A stretch of 64,000 nucleotides of DNA. It comes from CAZJYI01 sp964550025 (GTDB taxonomy: Bacteria; Verrucomicrobiota; Kiritimatiellia; UBA8416; CAYOBW01). The stretch is taken from positions 1 through 64,000 of the forward strand of contig CAZJYI010000049.1 in assembly GCA_964550025.1 (NCBI GenBank), read 5' to 3'. Shown here piece by piece: positions 41,504-49,666 of this stretch. A model generated the notes under the pieces. The model searched no databases and was not told where the DNA came from. It was given only the letters and a program-made list of their open reading frames with translations. The stretch's first letter is position 1, and the number at the start of each line of letters is the position of its first letter. Made by a program: the position numbers and the translations under genes.

Positions 41504-42229
41504 ATGATTCGAATCGCCCGGGCCGTGGTGTTCGTCGTTCTCCTTCTTGCCGCCCTCCCCGCACCCGCCGCCCCCCTCTTTGTCGAGAAGGACGGGCTGG
41601 TGATCATGGAGGCCGAGTCGACGGCTTCACGGCTGGGAGACTGGGAGAAGAAGACGGACGTCGAGGGGTACACCGGGTCGGGGCATATTGAGTTTACGGG
41701 AAACAAACCGCACAGCGGCCCGCCCAAGTGCCCGCTGGAGTACCGCTTCCGGATCGGCAAGGCGGGGAACTACACCCTGACCATCCGCGCCAGGAAGCGG
41801 CTTGGCAACGAAGAACCCGACAAGTGCAACGACGGCTACGTGCGTGTCGAAGGCGACTTCGAGCGGGGCGACGACAAGACCGCGCCGTTGGCGGAGCTGA
41901 AGAAGGACAACAAGTTCTTCGGCGGCAACGCCGATGGATGGGGATGGGCCACGCGACTTGACATCCACCACAAGAAATACCCGGCGGTGTACCGATTCAA
42001 AGCAGGACAGACCTACACGTTTGTGCTGCATGGACGTTCGCAGCGGTGGAACGTCGACCGGATCGTGCTGTACCACGAGGATGTCAAGCGTGGCGAAGCC
42101 ATCGACCCGGAGAAGAACGAAACGGCGGGTTCCGGCGGTACCCGCAGGCTCTCCGGAAGTGGGACGGACAAGCCGGTGCCCCGCAAGCTGACGCCGCGCC
42201 GAGGCCGGCTGACCCGGCCCGGTAGCTGA
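41504..42229 (+). CDS. Exported carbohydrate-binding-like protein
   Basis: 241-aa protein. Signal peptide MIRIARAVVFVVLLLAALPAPAA (about 22 residues). The mature part begins with an EAESTASRLGDW segment and a beta-sandwich-like body (GSGHIEFTGNKP, YRFRIGKAGNYTLTIRARK, DGYVRVEGDFE, AVYRFKAGQTYTFVLHGRS). This pattern is typical of CBM35-like or GH115 C-terminal ligand-binding domains. The C-terminal ~40 residues are low-complexity and basic. No catalytic motif. It follows the sulfatase by 85 bp and probably assists sugar binding; that is inferred from neighbours and fold features only. GGAAAGGA upstream supports ATG 41504. Confidence 0.72.
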   Translation: MIRIARAVVFVVLLLAALPAPAAPLFVEKDGLVIMEAESTASRLGDWEKKTDVEGYTGSGHIEFTGNKPHSGPPKCPLEYRFRIGKAGNYTLTIRARKRLGNEEPDKCNDGYVRVEGDFERGDDKTAPLAELKKDNKFFGGNADGWGWATRLDIHHKKYPAVYRFKAGQTYTFVLHGRSQRWNVDRIVLYHEDVKRGEAIDPEKNETAGSGGTRRLSGSGTDKPVPRKLTPRRGRLTRPGS

Positions 42230-42275
42230 GCCGCGGTCCTTGCGCTGACGCATACGTCTGCTACTATCGCATCTC

Positions 42276-44984
42276 ATGAGACGCGGTGCCTGCTTCTTCG
42301 TTGCTCTGGCGCTTCATGGCCTGACGCTTCTCAGTCCGGCGCAACAAGACGTCGAGACCAGGCTCTGGGACCTCCTCGGAAAGGCGCGGACAGGCCCCGT
42401 CTCTGACGGTGACGCGGCCTGGTCGTCCGGACATCTCGATCATGACGATCCCTTCGTGCGTGCCATGGCCGAGTGGATACTGTCCGAGCGCGTCGACCGC
42501 GACAATGCCGGACAGGAGGTGGTCTGGCCCTCTACGAATGCCCCCGCCTGGTTCGCGCGGTGGCAATCGCTGACGCCCGGGCAGAGGCTTGAGTGCGACT
42601 ACGCTCGCCAGGGGATGGTCTGGGAGATACACCGCAACGCCGGCGGGATGCTGGCCTCGGCGCGCAAGATCCTGGGGCGCTGCGAGAGGGCGAGCCGAAG
42701 GACCCTCCGAGGCGATCGCCTCGGGGATATCCGCGAGCGGGTCGCGGCGATTCAACAATCGGGCAGGTCCTCTCAGCCGGACCTGGCCTCGTTGCGCAGG
42801 CAGTGGATCGACCTGCGCAAGACCGTGCGCCCGCTCGTCCTCTCGCACCGGGCGCTGGATTTCGCGGAGCTGCTGTTCATCGCACGCCATCCCGTGCACT
42901 CGCACCGCAACATCACAGGCTCGCAGTATCCCTGGGCGCACAAGCCGGGCGGGGATATCATGCGCAAGGCCAGCCTTGGTCCGTCTGCTCCTGCCCGCGG
43001 TCTGGTAGCCGACAAACTGGGTTCCGGCCACGTCCACGGCATGGATCTATGGTGGGACGCGGACCGCATCGTGTTCGCCTACGCCCGCCAGCCGTCGTGG
43101 CCGCCGGCGCACGACACCGTGCGGGGCAACGACGTGTTCAAGCTGCGGCGAGAGCAGGAACCTACACACCTCTTCGAGCTGGACCTGGCGAGTGGCGACG
43201 TTCGGCAGTTGACGGACCACGAGGTCTGGAGCGACTTTGAACCAACCTACTGCGCCGACGGCGGCATCGTCTTTGCCTCGGACCGCTCGGGCCGCAGTTC
43301 GGAGTGCGGCAAGTTCACTGCCGACCACACCGGCATCAACCTCCACCGCCTTGTTCCGGGCGGGCTGCCGCGGCGTCTGACCGACAACAAAGACATCGAC
43401 CGCTACCCGCACAGTCTCGACAACGGGCTGATTGCCTACACACGATGGGACTACCAGGAACGGCATTTCATGGAGGTCCACTCGATCTGGACGATTCGGC
43501 CGGACGGGTCCATGGCGGATGCCGTGTTCAATCAGCACATGAAGGCGCCCTACGGTTTCCGCGACACGCGTTCCGTTCCCGGCAGTCATCGGATGGTGTC
43601 GATCGCGACGGGCCACCACACGCTGGCGTACGGTCCGCTCGTGCTGGTGGACCTGTTCCGCGGGATCAACGACCCGAAGGCGATCGAGATCATCACGCCG
43701 TACGTGAAGCCCCAGGAGGGCCCCATGGCCGGTCGCCCGACGCCGCGCGGCGGGGTCCCGGATCGCGGCGGTGTCTACCAGACGCCGTGGGCGCTCGAGG
43801 ACGACGCGTTCCTGGTGTCCTACTCCTATCGCGACAAGAGCCCGACCGGGGGCGGCGACAACGTGCGCGGCTTTGCGCTGTACTATGTCGATGCCTACGG
43901 GAATAAGGAGCTCTTGCACCGCGAGCCGCTTCTGTCATGCGCATTCCCGATCCCGCTCCAGGCGCGCCCCCGGCCGCCGATAGTCCCGGAGGCGGAGGGC
44001 GCGTCACGAGCGTACGCGGAGTGCTACCTGCAGAATGCGGCCGACGGCATGGAAGGGGTGAAGCCGGGCGAGGTGAAGTACGTCCGCGTTGCCCAGAGGG
44101 TGGGGTGGCCCCTCACCCCGGAAACCGGCGCCAAACGCTGGATTCCCGGAAACGCCTGGGAACGGCGGTTCGGGTTCTGGAGCTGGGCGCCCGTGCGGGT
44201 GATCGGCGACGTGCCCGTCGAAGAGGACGGGTCCGCGCGCTTCATTGTGCCGGTTGACACGGCCGTCTACTTCCAGGCCCTGGACGCGAACAAGATGGAG
44301 CTGCGGCGTATGCGCACGCACGTGAGCCTGAAGCCCGGCGAGCTGCGCGGCTGCACCGGTTGCCACGAGAGCCGCCACCAGGCTCCGGCCGCGCAGGCGC
44401 TGGGGACGTCGGATGCCTTGCCGCGGCCACCCCGCACACCCGAGCCGCCGCCGTGGGGCAACCGGAAGCTGCTGGGGTACGAATGGCTCGTTCAACCTGT
44501 TCTCGATCGCCACTGTGTGAGCTGCCATGGTGCGAAGGAGCCGGATGGCGGAATCGACCTGACGGGGCGCAAGGCGGAAGACGGCTTCATGCAGTCGTTC
44601 CGCACGCTGTTCGGACTGCGCTGGGGCGAGACGAAGCCCGGCGGGAAGAAGCTTGTCAGCGTGTCGAACCGGTTAAGCAATCACAGCGTCTCGCGCGTGC
44701 GCGAGTTCGGTTCGCACCGCAGCCCGTTCGTCACGGTGCTGCTCGACGACAAGCTGCACCGCGACGAGGTCAAGCTCAACCCCGACGAGTGGGAGACGCT
44801 GGCAACGTGGGTGGACGCCAACGCCCCGTACTACGACACGTTCTTCGACAAGCGCCCGCCCCATGGCGGCGAGCCCATACGCAACCACCGCCTGGCGCTA
44901 CTGCCCGCCTTCCCGGCAGCGAAGAAGAGCGAACGAGCCGGCCAAAGGGCTGAAAGCCCGAAACAAGCCAGCCCAGGGCGATGA
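42276..44984 (+). CDS. HzsA-like secreted protein with PD40 propeller and two haem c motifs
   Basis: 902-aa exported protein (signal core CFFVALALHGLTLLSPAQQ). A helical region (~25-190) is followed by a TolB/PD40-type beta-propeller (FEPTYCADGGIVFASDRSG, HSLDNGLIAYTRW, GSHRMVSIATGHH). Next is a region akin to the middle domain of hydrazine synthase alpha (VPVEEDGSARFIVPVDTAVYFQ). C-terminal haem c sites are CTGCH at residues 693-697 and CVSCH at 747-751. Such proteins are common in PVC genomes without anammox metabolism; a redox or sugar-oxidising role is a guess. The final tail, about 14 residues, is encoded by a GGGCTGAAAGCCC repeat, so the original stop was probably upstream. No ribosome binding site is obvious. 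Confidence 0.85.
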   Translation: MRRGACFFVALALHGLTLLSPAQQDVETRLWDLLGKARTGPVSDGDAAWSSGHLDHDDPFVRAMAEWILSERVDRDNAGQEVVWPSTNAPAWFARWQSLTPGQRLECDYARQGMVWEIHRNAGGMLASARKILGRCERASRRTLRGDRLGDIRERVAAIQQSGRSSQPDLASLRRQWIDLRKTVRPLVLSHRALDFAELLFIARHPVHSHRNITGSQYPWAHKPGGDIMRKASLGPSAPARGLVADKLGSGHVHGMDLWWDADRIVFAYARQPSWPPAHDTVRGNDVFKLRREQEPTHLFELDLASGDVRQLTDHEVWSDFEPTYCADGGIVFASDRSGRSSECGKFTADHTGINLHRLVPGGLPRRLTDNKDIDRYPHSLDNGLIAYTRWDYQERHFMEVHSIWTIRPDGSMADAVFNQHMKAPYGFRDTRSVPGSHRMVSIATGHHTLAYGPLVLVDLFRGINDPKAIEIITPYVKPQEGPMAGRPTPRGGVPDRGGVYQTPWALEDDAFLVSYSYRDKSPTGGGDNVRGFALYYVDAYGNKELLHREPLLSCAFPIPLQARPRPPIVPEAEGASRAYAECYLQNAADGMEGVKPGEVKYVRVAQRVGWPLTPETGAKRWIPGNAWERRFGFWSWAPVRVIGDVPVEEDGSARFIVPVDTAVYFQALDANKMELRRMRTHVSLKPGELRGCTGCHESRHQAPAAQALGTSDALPRPPRTPEPPPWGNRKLLGYEWLVQPVLDRHCVSCHGAKEPDGGIDLTGRKAEDGFMQSFRTLFGLRWGETKPGGKKLVSVSNRLSNHSVSRVREFGSHRSPFVTVLLDDKLHRDEVKLNPDEWETLATWVDANAPYYDTFFDKRPPHGGEPIRNHRLALLPAFPAAKKSERAGQRAESPKQASPGR

Positions 44985-45073
44985 GCCCTGGGAATGGTGC
45001 GGCATGGAGACGATTTGAGGGCTGAAAGCCCGACACAAGTCGTGTGCGGGGATTGTGTCGGGCCTTCAGCCCT
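44944..45073. repeat. GGGCTGAAAGCCC repeat cluster with 22-bp inverted arms
   Basis: Three copies of the GGGCTGAAAGCCC motif or its complement. GAGGGCTGAAAGCCCGACAC at 45016-45037 has an inverted copy at 45052-45073 matching at 21 of 22 positions. The first copy lies inside the coding end of the HzsA-like gene. Confidence 0.88.
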
Positions 45074-45174
45074 CGGGGTTCCGGTTCCCACGTTGTACCC
45101 CCCGCCCTGGCGGGCTGGGCTGGCCTCTGTCGGGCCGTTGGCCCTGGGGAGGGCCGATCGTCCCGCGGTCTCCC

Positions 45175-46398
45175 CTATTTCCCCTGCGTGGCGTAGACCT
45201 GCTGGATCTCTTCCTCGGACAGCGCCCGGTTCCAGATCATGACGTCGTCGATGCAGCCGTCGAGCGTCTGGCTTCCGGTTTCTTCCGATGCGCCGATGAT
45301 GATCGGGCGGTTGCTGCCGTACACCGAACGTGGAGGAGAGCCGAGCGCGAACCGGCCCGAGTGGTTCTTGCCGTCAATGTACACGCGCATGTCCGTTGGC
45401 GCGAAACGCAGAACCACGTGGTGCCACGTGCGCTTCGTCACCGCCATGTCTGTCGTCAGCACGCCCCCCGCAAAAGGGTCTCCCTTTGCGGAAACGGTTG
45501 CCTGTACCCTATGGGGTGTGTTGGCGTGGCGCCTGTCGTTGTAGTTGAGGGCAAACGCCCTCTGTTTCATCTTCACGTGGTACTTGGCTACCAGCGTTTG
45601 ATGGCGCTTGTCGTTGTCGATCTTCACCCACAGTGCAACCGTGAGGCCCTTGTCGAATCGGAGGTCCGGGGCGTCCGGGACGGTGATCTTGCCGTCCTTT
45701 CCGTCAAACGCGATCGCCCCATTCCGCAGACGCCTGCCGCTGGAAAGCCACCTCGCACCGGAGATCTTGCCGTCGTTGCCGCATCCGCTGAGGTCCTTGA
45801 CGGTGCCGGTCACGCGCGTGTTGAAGTCGTAGTGCAGAACCAGCCCCTTGGTGTACGAGGGCGAACGCGGCGCCGGCGCCCCTCCGGCCCTGGCCGTGCC
45901 GGCCGTCGGGGCGGGTTGCTTGAACTCCAGCACGGCGACGGCGAATTTGGTCCTCTTGATCTCGGCGTCAACGGCCTCGGCATCGGCGATCTTGTCGCGC
46001 TGCATCAGGGCGATTTTGAGCTTCTCCAGACGTGCGACATACTTGTTCGACAGCGCGATGATCTCAGCGGTCCGGTCGTGCTCGGCGGACCGGATATGCT
46101 TCATGATAGCGGAACTCTCGGGAATGCTCTTCTCACCGGCGAAACGTTCCTTCTCCGACACGAGCGCCTTGTAGCCTCTCAGATCGCCTTTGTTCTTTGC
46201 CTGCTCGATCTGCGCCTCGAGCTGCCTGATGTACTGTTCGCCGAGCCCGGCCAGCTTCCGCGCATGGGCACTGTCGATCTTGGCCTTCGCATCGTTGTAG
46301 ATCTTCTGCAGGCTCTCGATGTCCTGGGCCGCCGGGGCGAAGGAGGCGGCGAGAATGATCAGAGCAAGTGCGGACAGCGGATATGCGTAGCTTCTCAT
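45175..46398 (-). CDS. Secreted coiled-coil protein with LamG-like domain
   Basis: 407-aa exported protein: signal peptide MRSYAYPLSALALIILAASFAPAAQ. A helical coiled coil (residues ~25-150; ESLQKIYNDAKAKIDSAHA, LEKLKIALMQRDKIADAEA) is linked to a C-terminal LamG/concanavalin-like lectin domain (~195-407). Its motifs are GLVLHYDFNT, GAIAFDGKDGKITVPDAPDL, TVALWVKIDN, TWHHVVLRF, VYIDGK and IDDVMIWNRALSEEEI. LamG domains bind carbohydrate or protein ligands. PVC genomes carry many such proteins; this one probably binds polysaccharide. GGAG 6 nt before ATG 46398 fixes the start; two further in-frame ATGs lie 12 and 24 bp upstream. The retropepsin-like gene ends 20 bp upstream. Confidence 0.88.
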   Translation of the reverse strand: MRSYAYPLSALALIILAASFAPAAQDIESLQKIYNDAKAKIDSAHARKLAGLGEQYIRQLEAQIEQAKNKGDLRGYKALVSEKERFAGEKSIPESSAIMKHIRSAEHDRTAEIIALSNKYVARLEKLKIALMQRDKIADAEAVDAEIKRTKFAVAVLEFKQPAPTAGTARAGGAPAPRSPSYTKGLVLHYDFNTRVTGTVKDLSGCGNDGKISGARWLSSGRRLRNGAIAFDGKDGKITVPDAPDLRFDKGLTVALWVKIDNDKRHQTLVAKYHVKMKQRAFALNYNDRRHANTPHRVQATVSAKGDPFAGGVLTTDMAVTKRTWHHVVLRFAPTDMRVYIDGKNHSGRFALGSPPRSVYGSNRPIIIGASEETGSQTLDGCIDDVMIWNRALSEEEIQQVYATQGK

Positions 46399-46418
46399 GC
46401 AGGGCTCCATAGCAGCTC

Positions 46419-46808
46419 TCACATGGGGCTTCGCCGATCCGGAGAGACCCCCATGAGGCTCATTGTCATGGGACGCAGATCACGCCGGAACGGGTCAAGG
46501 ACAAGCTCCAGCGCCTCCAGTGTGGCTGCCCCCAACAGATCGCTGTCGCCCGGTTCTCCGAAGATGACCGGCGCGGCTCCACCGACACCGCCATACTCGA
46601 AATAGGCGTCCCCGATCTTGCGCTCGACCTTGTCGCCGTTGGCGAGGAAGAAGGCCTTCTTGCGGTGGGGTCTGATGCCCAGTCCGCGCAGGATGTCCTT
46701 GCCGACCACGGAGTACACCGCCCCGGAGTCCACAAGGAAACTCACCTTGTGCGACCTCTTGCCCTCGTGACTCTTCTTGACCGTTATCTCAACAGCGGTC
46801 AGTCCCAT
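46419..46808 (-). CDS. Single-domain retropepsin-like aspartyl protease
   Basis: 129-aa protein with one aspartic protease half: Asp27 in FLVDSGAVYSVV (D-S-G motif), then KAFFLANGDKVERKIGDAYFEY and LLGAATLEALELVLDP, a GA-x-x-L-E-like second motif. Like HIV protease it must dimerise to form an active site. Such solo retropepsins (gag-asp_proteas / RVP_2-like) are found in bacterial genomes with largely unknown roles. GGGGAAGG before ATG 46808 supports the start. No signal peptide, so cytosolic. Another solo retropepsin, only loosely similar, lies at 54474-54860. Confidence 0.85.
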   Translation of the reverse strand: MGLTAVEITVKKSHEGKRSHKVSFLVDSGAVYSVVGKDILRGLGIRPHRKKAFFLANGDKVERKIGDAYFEYGGVGGAAPVIFGEPGDSDLLGAATLEALELVLDPFRRDLRPMTMSLMGVSPDRRSPM

Positions 46809-47243
46809 GGCCTTCCCCCTTTCCGAACACAGGCGAAGCATCGGCCTATCGCAATTCCAGTCCATTCGCAGGATAGCACGCAGAGTCCGGAGCGGGCAAG
46901 CCACCTTTGGATGTGCCAGATCGTGAGTAGCGTGAATCTCATGCGTGGACCTCGTCTGCTACATGAACGCTTGCGGAACCGTCTTCCTTCCAAATAATCT
47001 CTACGGCTGACAGAGGACAAGGCTGCCCTGAATGGCGCTTACCTAAGCCATGTCACGGGGTGCCCGTCTCCCGTAGCGCGGGTATCTGACCCGCGTATGC
47101 GCATGTGCGGAGAACGAGCCGAGAGAGAAGTGCCTATCGGCCTCATCCCTTCTTGTCGTTCGCCTAAACATGCTCATGCGCGGAACGGATTTCCGCGCTA
47201 CGCGGATGCCCGCGTGGAATGGTGTGTCCCAAATGCGCTTATC
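46809..47243. other. 435-bp gene-free interval with a BIME-like pair
   Basis: Between the retropepsin start and the GH43-like stop. The paired hairpins at 47073-47201 are the only structure recognised; the retropepsin promoter is expected in the left part. Confidence 0.6.
47073..47201. repeat. BIME-like pair of inverted GTAG-foot hairpins (GCGCGG type)
   Basis: GTAGCGCGGGTATCTGACCC (47073-47095 with the closing GCG) and, inverted, GCGGAACGGATTTCCGCGCTAC (47179-47201). Each is GTAG followed by a GCGG-stem hairpin, in opposite orientation about 80 bp apart. Confidence 0.8.
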
Positions 47244-49514
47244 TCAGCGAACAACCTGGACGCGGATGTTGGTGAATCGGGGGCCTGTCCGCGACGTGGG
47301 GGGGGCGTCGGGCGTTCGGGTGAAGTGCATCGTGCTGCTCAGCCCAACGTATCCCGCCAGGTAGGGTGCGGTCTGGTAGTAGTGCGTAGGAGGAATGTCC
47401 CAGCAGTTGCCGACGAACACGCGCTTCTCCCGCGTCTCGAACTCCCACGAGCTCCACGCGTCCTTGGACGCCGCCCGGTACAGACGCGAGATACCGATAC
47501 GGGTGTCCGGCGTGCCGTCGCCGCGTGTGTCGGCCCACGCGGTGATGAAGAACGCCCCGTCGTCACCGGCCGAAGCGTGCTTGACGCTCACGCGGTACCT
47601 GTCGCCGACGGCGTGGCTCGATCGGATGCGCCACAACTGGCAGACGTGTCCGCCCAAACGGGCCGACCGGGTGACTTCGACGCCGATCGTCCCGAAGGCG
47701 GCGCCACGCTTCGGCGGCCCGGTGCCCGGCGGAGTGCTGTCCGGTGGGCGCGTCGCGCCCGGCGGTTCTGTCGCATCATCGAAGACGGTCAGATCCCAGG
47801 TGTTCGTCCACTCGATCGCAAATCCCTCGTCAACGAAGCGGATGGGAAGCCAGACGTGGCGGGCATCGATCTGGTTCTCAACGCGCCAGATGTCGAACAT
47901 GGCGACGAACGCATCGTCCCGGCCGTGCACCGGCAGTATGAACGTGCTCTGACTGCCGAACGTCTTCCCCGGACCCAGCCCGTTCGCGGGGTTGATTCCC
48001 AAGCACGGATTCCCAAGCTCCTTCCACGGTCCCCAGATGGAATCGGCCACGGCCGACCTGGCGGCGTTCGGGGCGTAGCCCGTGCAGCCGGATGCCAGGA
48101 AGTAGTACCTGCCCCTGCGTTTGCAGACGGCCGGCGCTTCCATCATCCGTCCGACGAACGCCCGTTCGTATTCGTCGGTGGGCCGGAGGTAGTCGTCGCG
48201 CAGCAGCGCGGTGTGGAGCGTGCGGTTTCCCTTCGACGAATAAAGGAGGTAAGCTTTGCCGTCGTCGTCGGCGAAGAGTGTCATGTCACGGGCACCCTGG
48301 CCGTTGGGCCGGAAGCTCCCCGTGTATCTGTACGGTCCGGTCACACGGTCGGCCACGGCCACCGCACTCCGGGCGGTCTTGTAGCCCTGGCCTTTGAACT
48401 CCAGGTGGAACCACATGACGAACTTCCCGGTGGCGGCGTTGTGAATCACCTTCGGCCGCTGCAGCACACATCCCTTGGCCAGTTCGTGGTCGGGATCGTC
48501 GGCGTTGTGCAGCACGATGCCCTCGTCCTCCCAGTGGTAGAGGTCGTCGGATGAGTAGCAGTGCACACCCACGTGGGACCGGTTCCCGGCCCACCCCTCG
48601 GTCCGATGCTCGCCGAACCAGTAGTAGGTGCCCTGATGGTAGAGAACGCCGCCCCCGTGGGCGTTGATGTGCACGCCGCGATTGTCGGGCCAGATCCTGC
48701 CGGGCCTGAACACCGCCGCACCTGCCTTTGGCCACAGCCGCTTTGCCTCGCCCGACAGCATGCGCAGCCGCACGCTGCGGAAGATCACCTGCGAGCCGTA
48801 GGTGCAGAGCCCCGGAGTCATGCGGTTCGGCATGGACCAGCAGGAGTGCGCCGAGAGGGCCGACGCGGGGCCCTTCCAGTTGATGATGGACCGGCCGTTC
48901 AGGGCCGCCTCGATGGCGACCCCGCCGCCCTCGCGCGTGACCTTGACGGCAAAATGGTGTTCGCGCCCTCGCTCGAGGCCGCCCTGGCGCCGGGTTGTGG
49001 CGTTCTCGCGGACGCCTTTGCCGCCGATCGTTTCGAGGCCATAGTACCCACCCTTGGCGGCCAGGATGGCCGTCACCGGCGAACTCCCCGTTGGCAGATG
49101 CACCACGAGGATTTCGTCGCCCGCGACGCGCATGAACCGCAGGTCCAGTTCGTAGTTGCCGTCGGGCACGACCGGCAGCATCAGTCGCGCATACGCCGAG
49201 GGGAGGACTTCCAGTCCGGCGGATTCCAGCGTCCACTTGCCCGCCACCGTGTCGTTGGTGGGATTGACCCATTTCAGGAGATCGAGCCACTGTCGACCGC
49301 TGCCCGCCGCGACTTCTGGGCTTTCGAGTTGTCCGGCACGCTGCTCGCCTGTCCCGGTCGGCGTCCTCTCGTGAAAACCGTCAATCGACGCCTTCGAACC
49401 GTTGTCGGCATTCTGGCGGTCAACGATGACCCGGGTTGCCGGGGAGCCGCAGACGGCCCGTGGGGCCAGGGCCAGCACGGATAGCAGAAGCAGCAGGTGC
49501 GTGTTGTGGTTCAT
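47244..49514 (-). CDS. GH43-like (exo-beta-galactanase type) secreted multidomain enzyme
   Basis: 756-aa exported protein; signal peptide MNHNTHLLLLLSVLALAPRAVCG. Residues ~70-250 form a jelly-roll region similar to 3-keto-glycoside hydrolase/DUF1080 modules (KWTLESAGLEVLPSAYARLM, INWKGPASALSAHSCW). A five-bladed propeller resembling GH43 exo-galactanases begins at RIWPDNRGVHINAHGGGVLY and includes YYWFGEHR, LQRPKVIHNAATGKFVMWFH, DMTLFADDDGKAYLLYSS and MEAPAVCKRRGRYYFLAS. The C-terminal ~130 residues are another beta domain. Probable exo-acting galactan/arabinan hydrolase; substrate not determined. Sits 148 bp downstream of the heparinase-like gene on the same strand. Confidence 0.85.
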   Translation of the reverse strand: MNHNTHLLLLLSVLALAPRAVCGSPATRVIVDRQNADNGSKASIDGFHERTPTGTGEQRAGQLESPEVAAGSGRQWLDLLKWVNPTNDTVAGKWTLESAGLEVLPSAYARLMLPVVPDGNYELDLRFMRVAGDEILVVHLPTGSSPVTAILAAKGGYYGLETIGGKGVRENATTRRQGGLERGREHHFAVKVTREGGGVAIEAALNGRSIINWKGPASALSAHSCWSMPNRMTPGLCTYGSQVIFRSVRLRMLSGEAKRLWPKAGAAVFRPGRIWPDNRGVHINAHGGGVLYHQGTYYWFGEHRTEGWAGNRSHVGVHCYSSDDLYHWEDEGIVLHNADDPDHELAKGCVLQRPKVIHNAATGKFVMWFHLEFKGQGYKTARSAVAVADRVTGPYRYTGSFRPNGQGARDMTLFADDDGKAYLLYSSKGNRTLHTALLRDDYLRPTDEYERAFVGRMMEAPAVCKRRGRYYFLASGCTGYAPNAARSAVADSIWGPWKELGNPCLGINPANGLGPGKTFGSQSTFILPVHGRDDAFVAMFDIWRVENQIDARHVWLPIRFVDEGFAIEWTNTWDLTVFDDATEPPGATRPPDSTPPGTGPPKRGAAFGTIGVEVTRSARLGGHVCQLWRIRSSHAVGDRYRVSVKHASAGDDGAFFITAWADTRGDGTPDTRIGISRLYRAASKDAWSSWEFETREKRVFVGNCWDIPPTHYYQTAPYLAGYVGLSSTMHFTRTPDAPPTSRTGPRFTNIRVQVVR

Positions 49515-49615
49515 TACATCGATTCTAACTCGCTATTGTGGGCGGTGTCAAAAGCGGCGTTGGCTTTCTGGCTGGCGACCGTTGCGCCATGCGGGCCATT
49601 CCGCGCTTTTGACGG

Positions 49616-49666
49616 CCGCCGGCTGGAAGCCGGCGGTACTGGTCACCGGCTGGAAGCCGGCGCTAC
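49616..49666 (-). repeat. REP-like double hairpin with GTAG foot overlapping a stop codon
   Basis: On the minus strand: GTAGCG, CCGGCTTCCAGCCGG, then a second hairpin with CCGCCGGCTTCCAGCCGGCGG core. The TAG of the foot (49663-49665) is the stop codon of the heparinase-like gene. Confidence 0.85.

Noticed and set aside
39733..41760. 675-codon minus-strand frame opposite the sulfatase
   Set aside because: Antisense of a sulfatase with an intact catalytic motif; also reads through the BIME-like repeat region.
42276..44984. Hydrazine synthase (anammox) function for the HzsA-like protein
   Set aside because: Only two CxxCH motifs and no HzsB/HzsC or other anammox genes nearby; the homologous fold is widespread in PVC bacteria.
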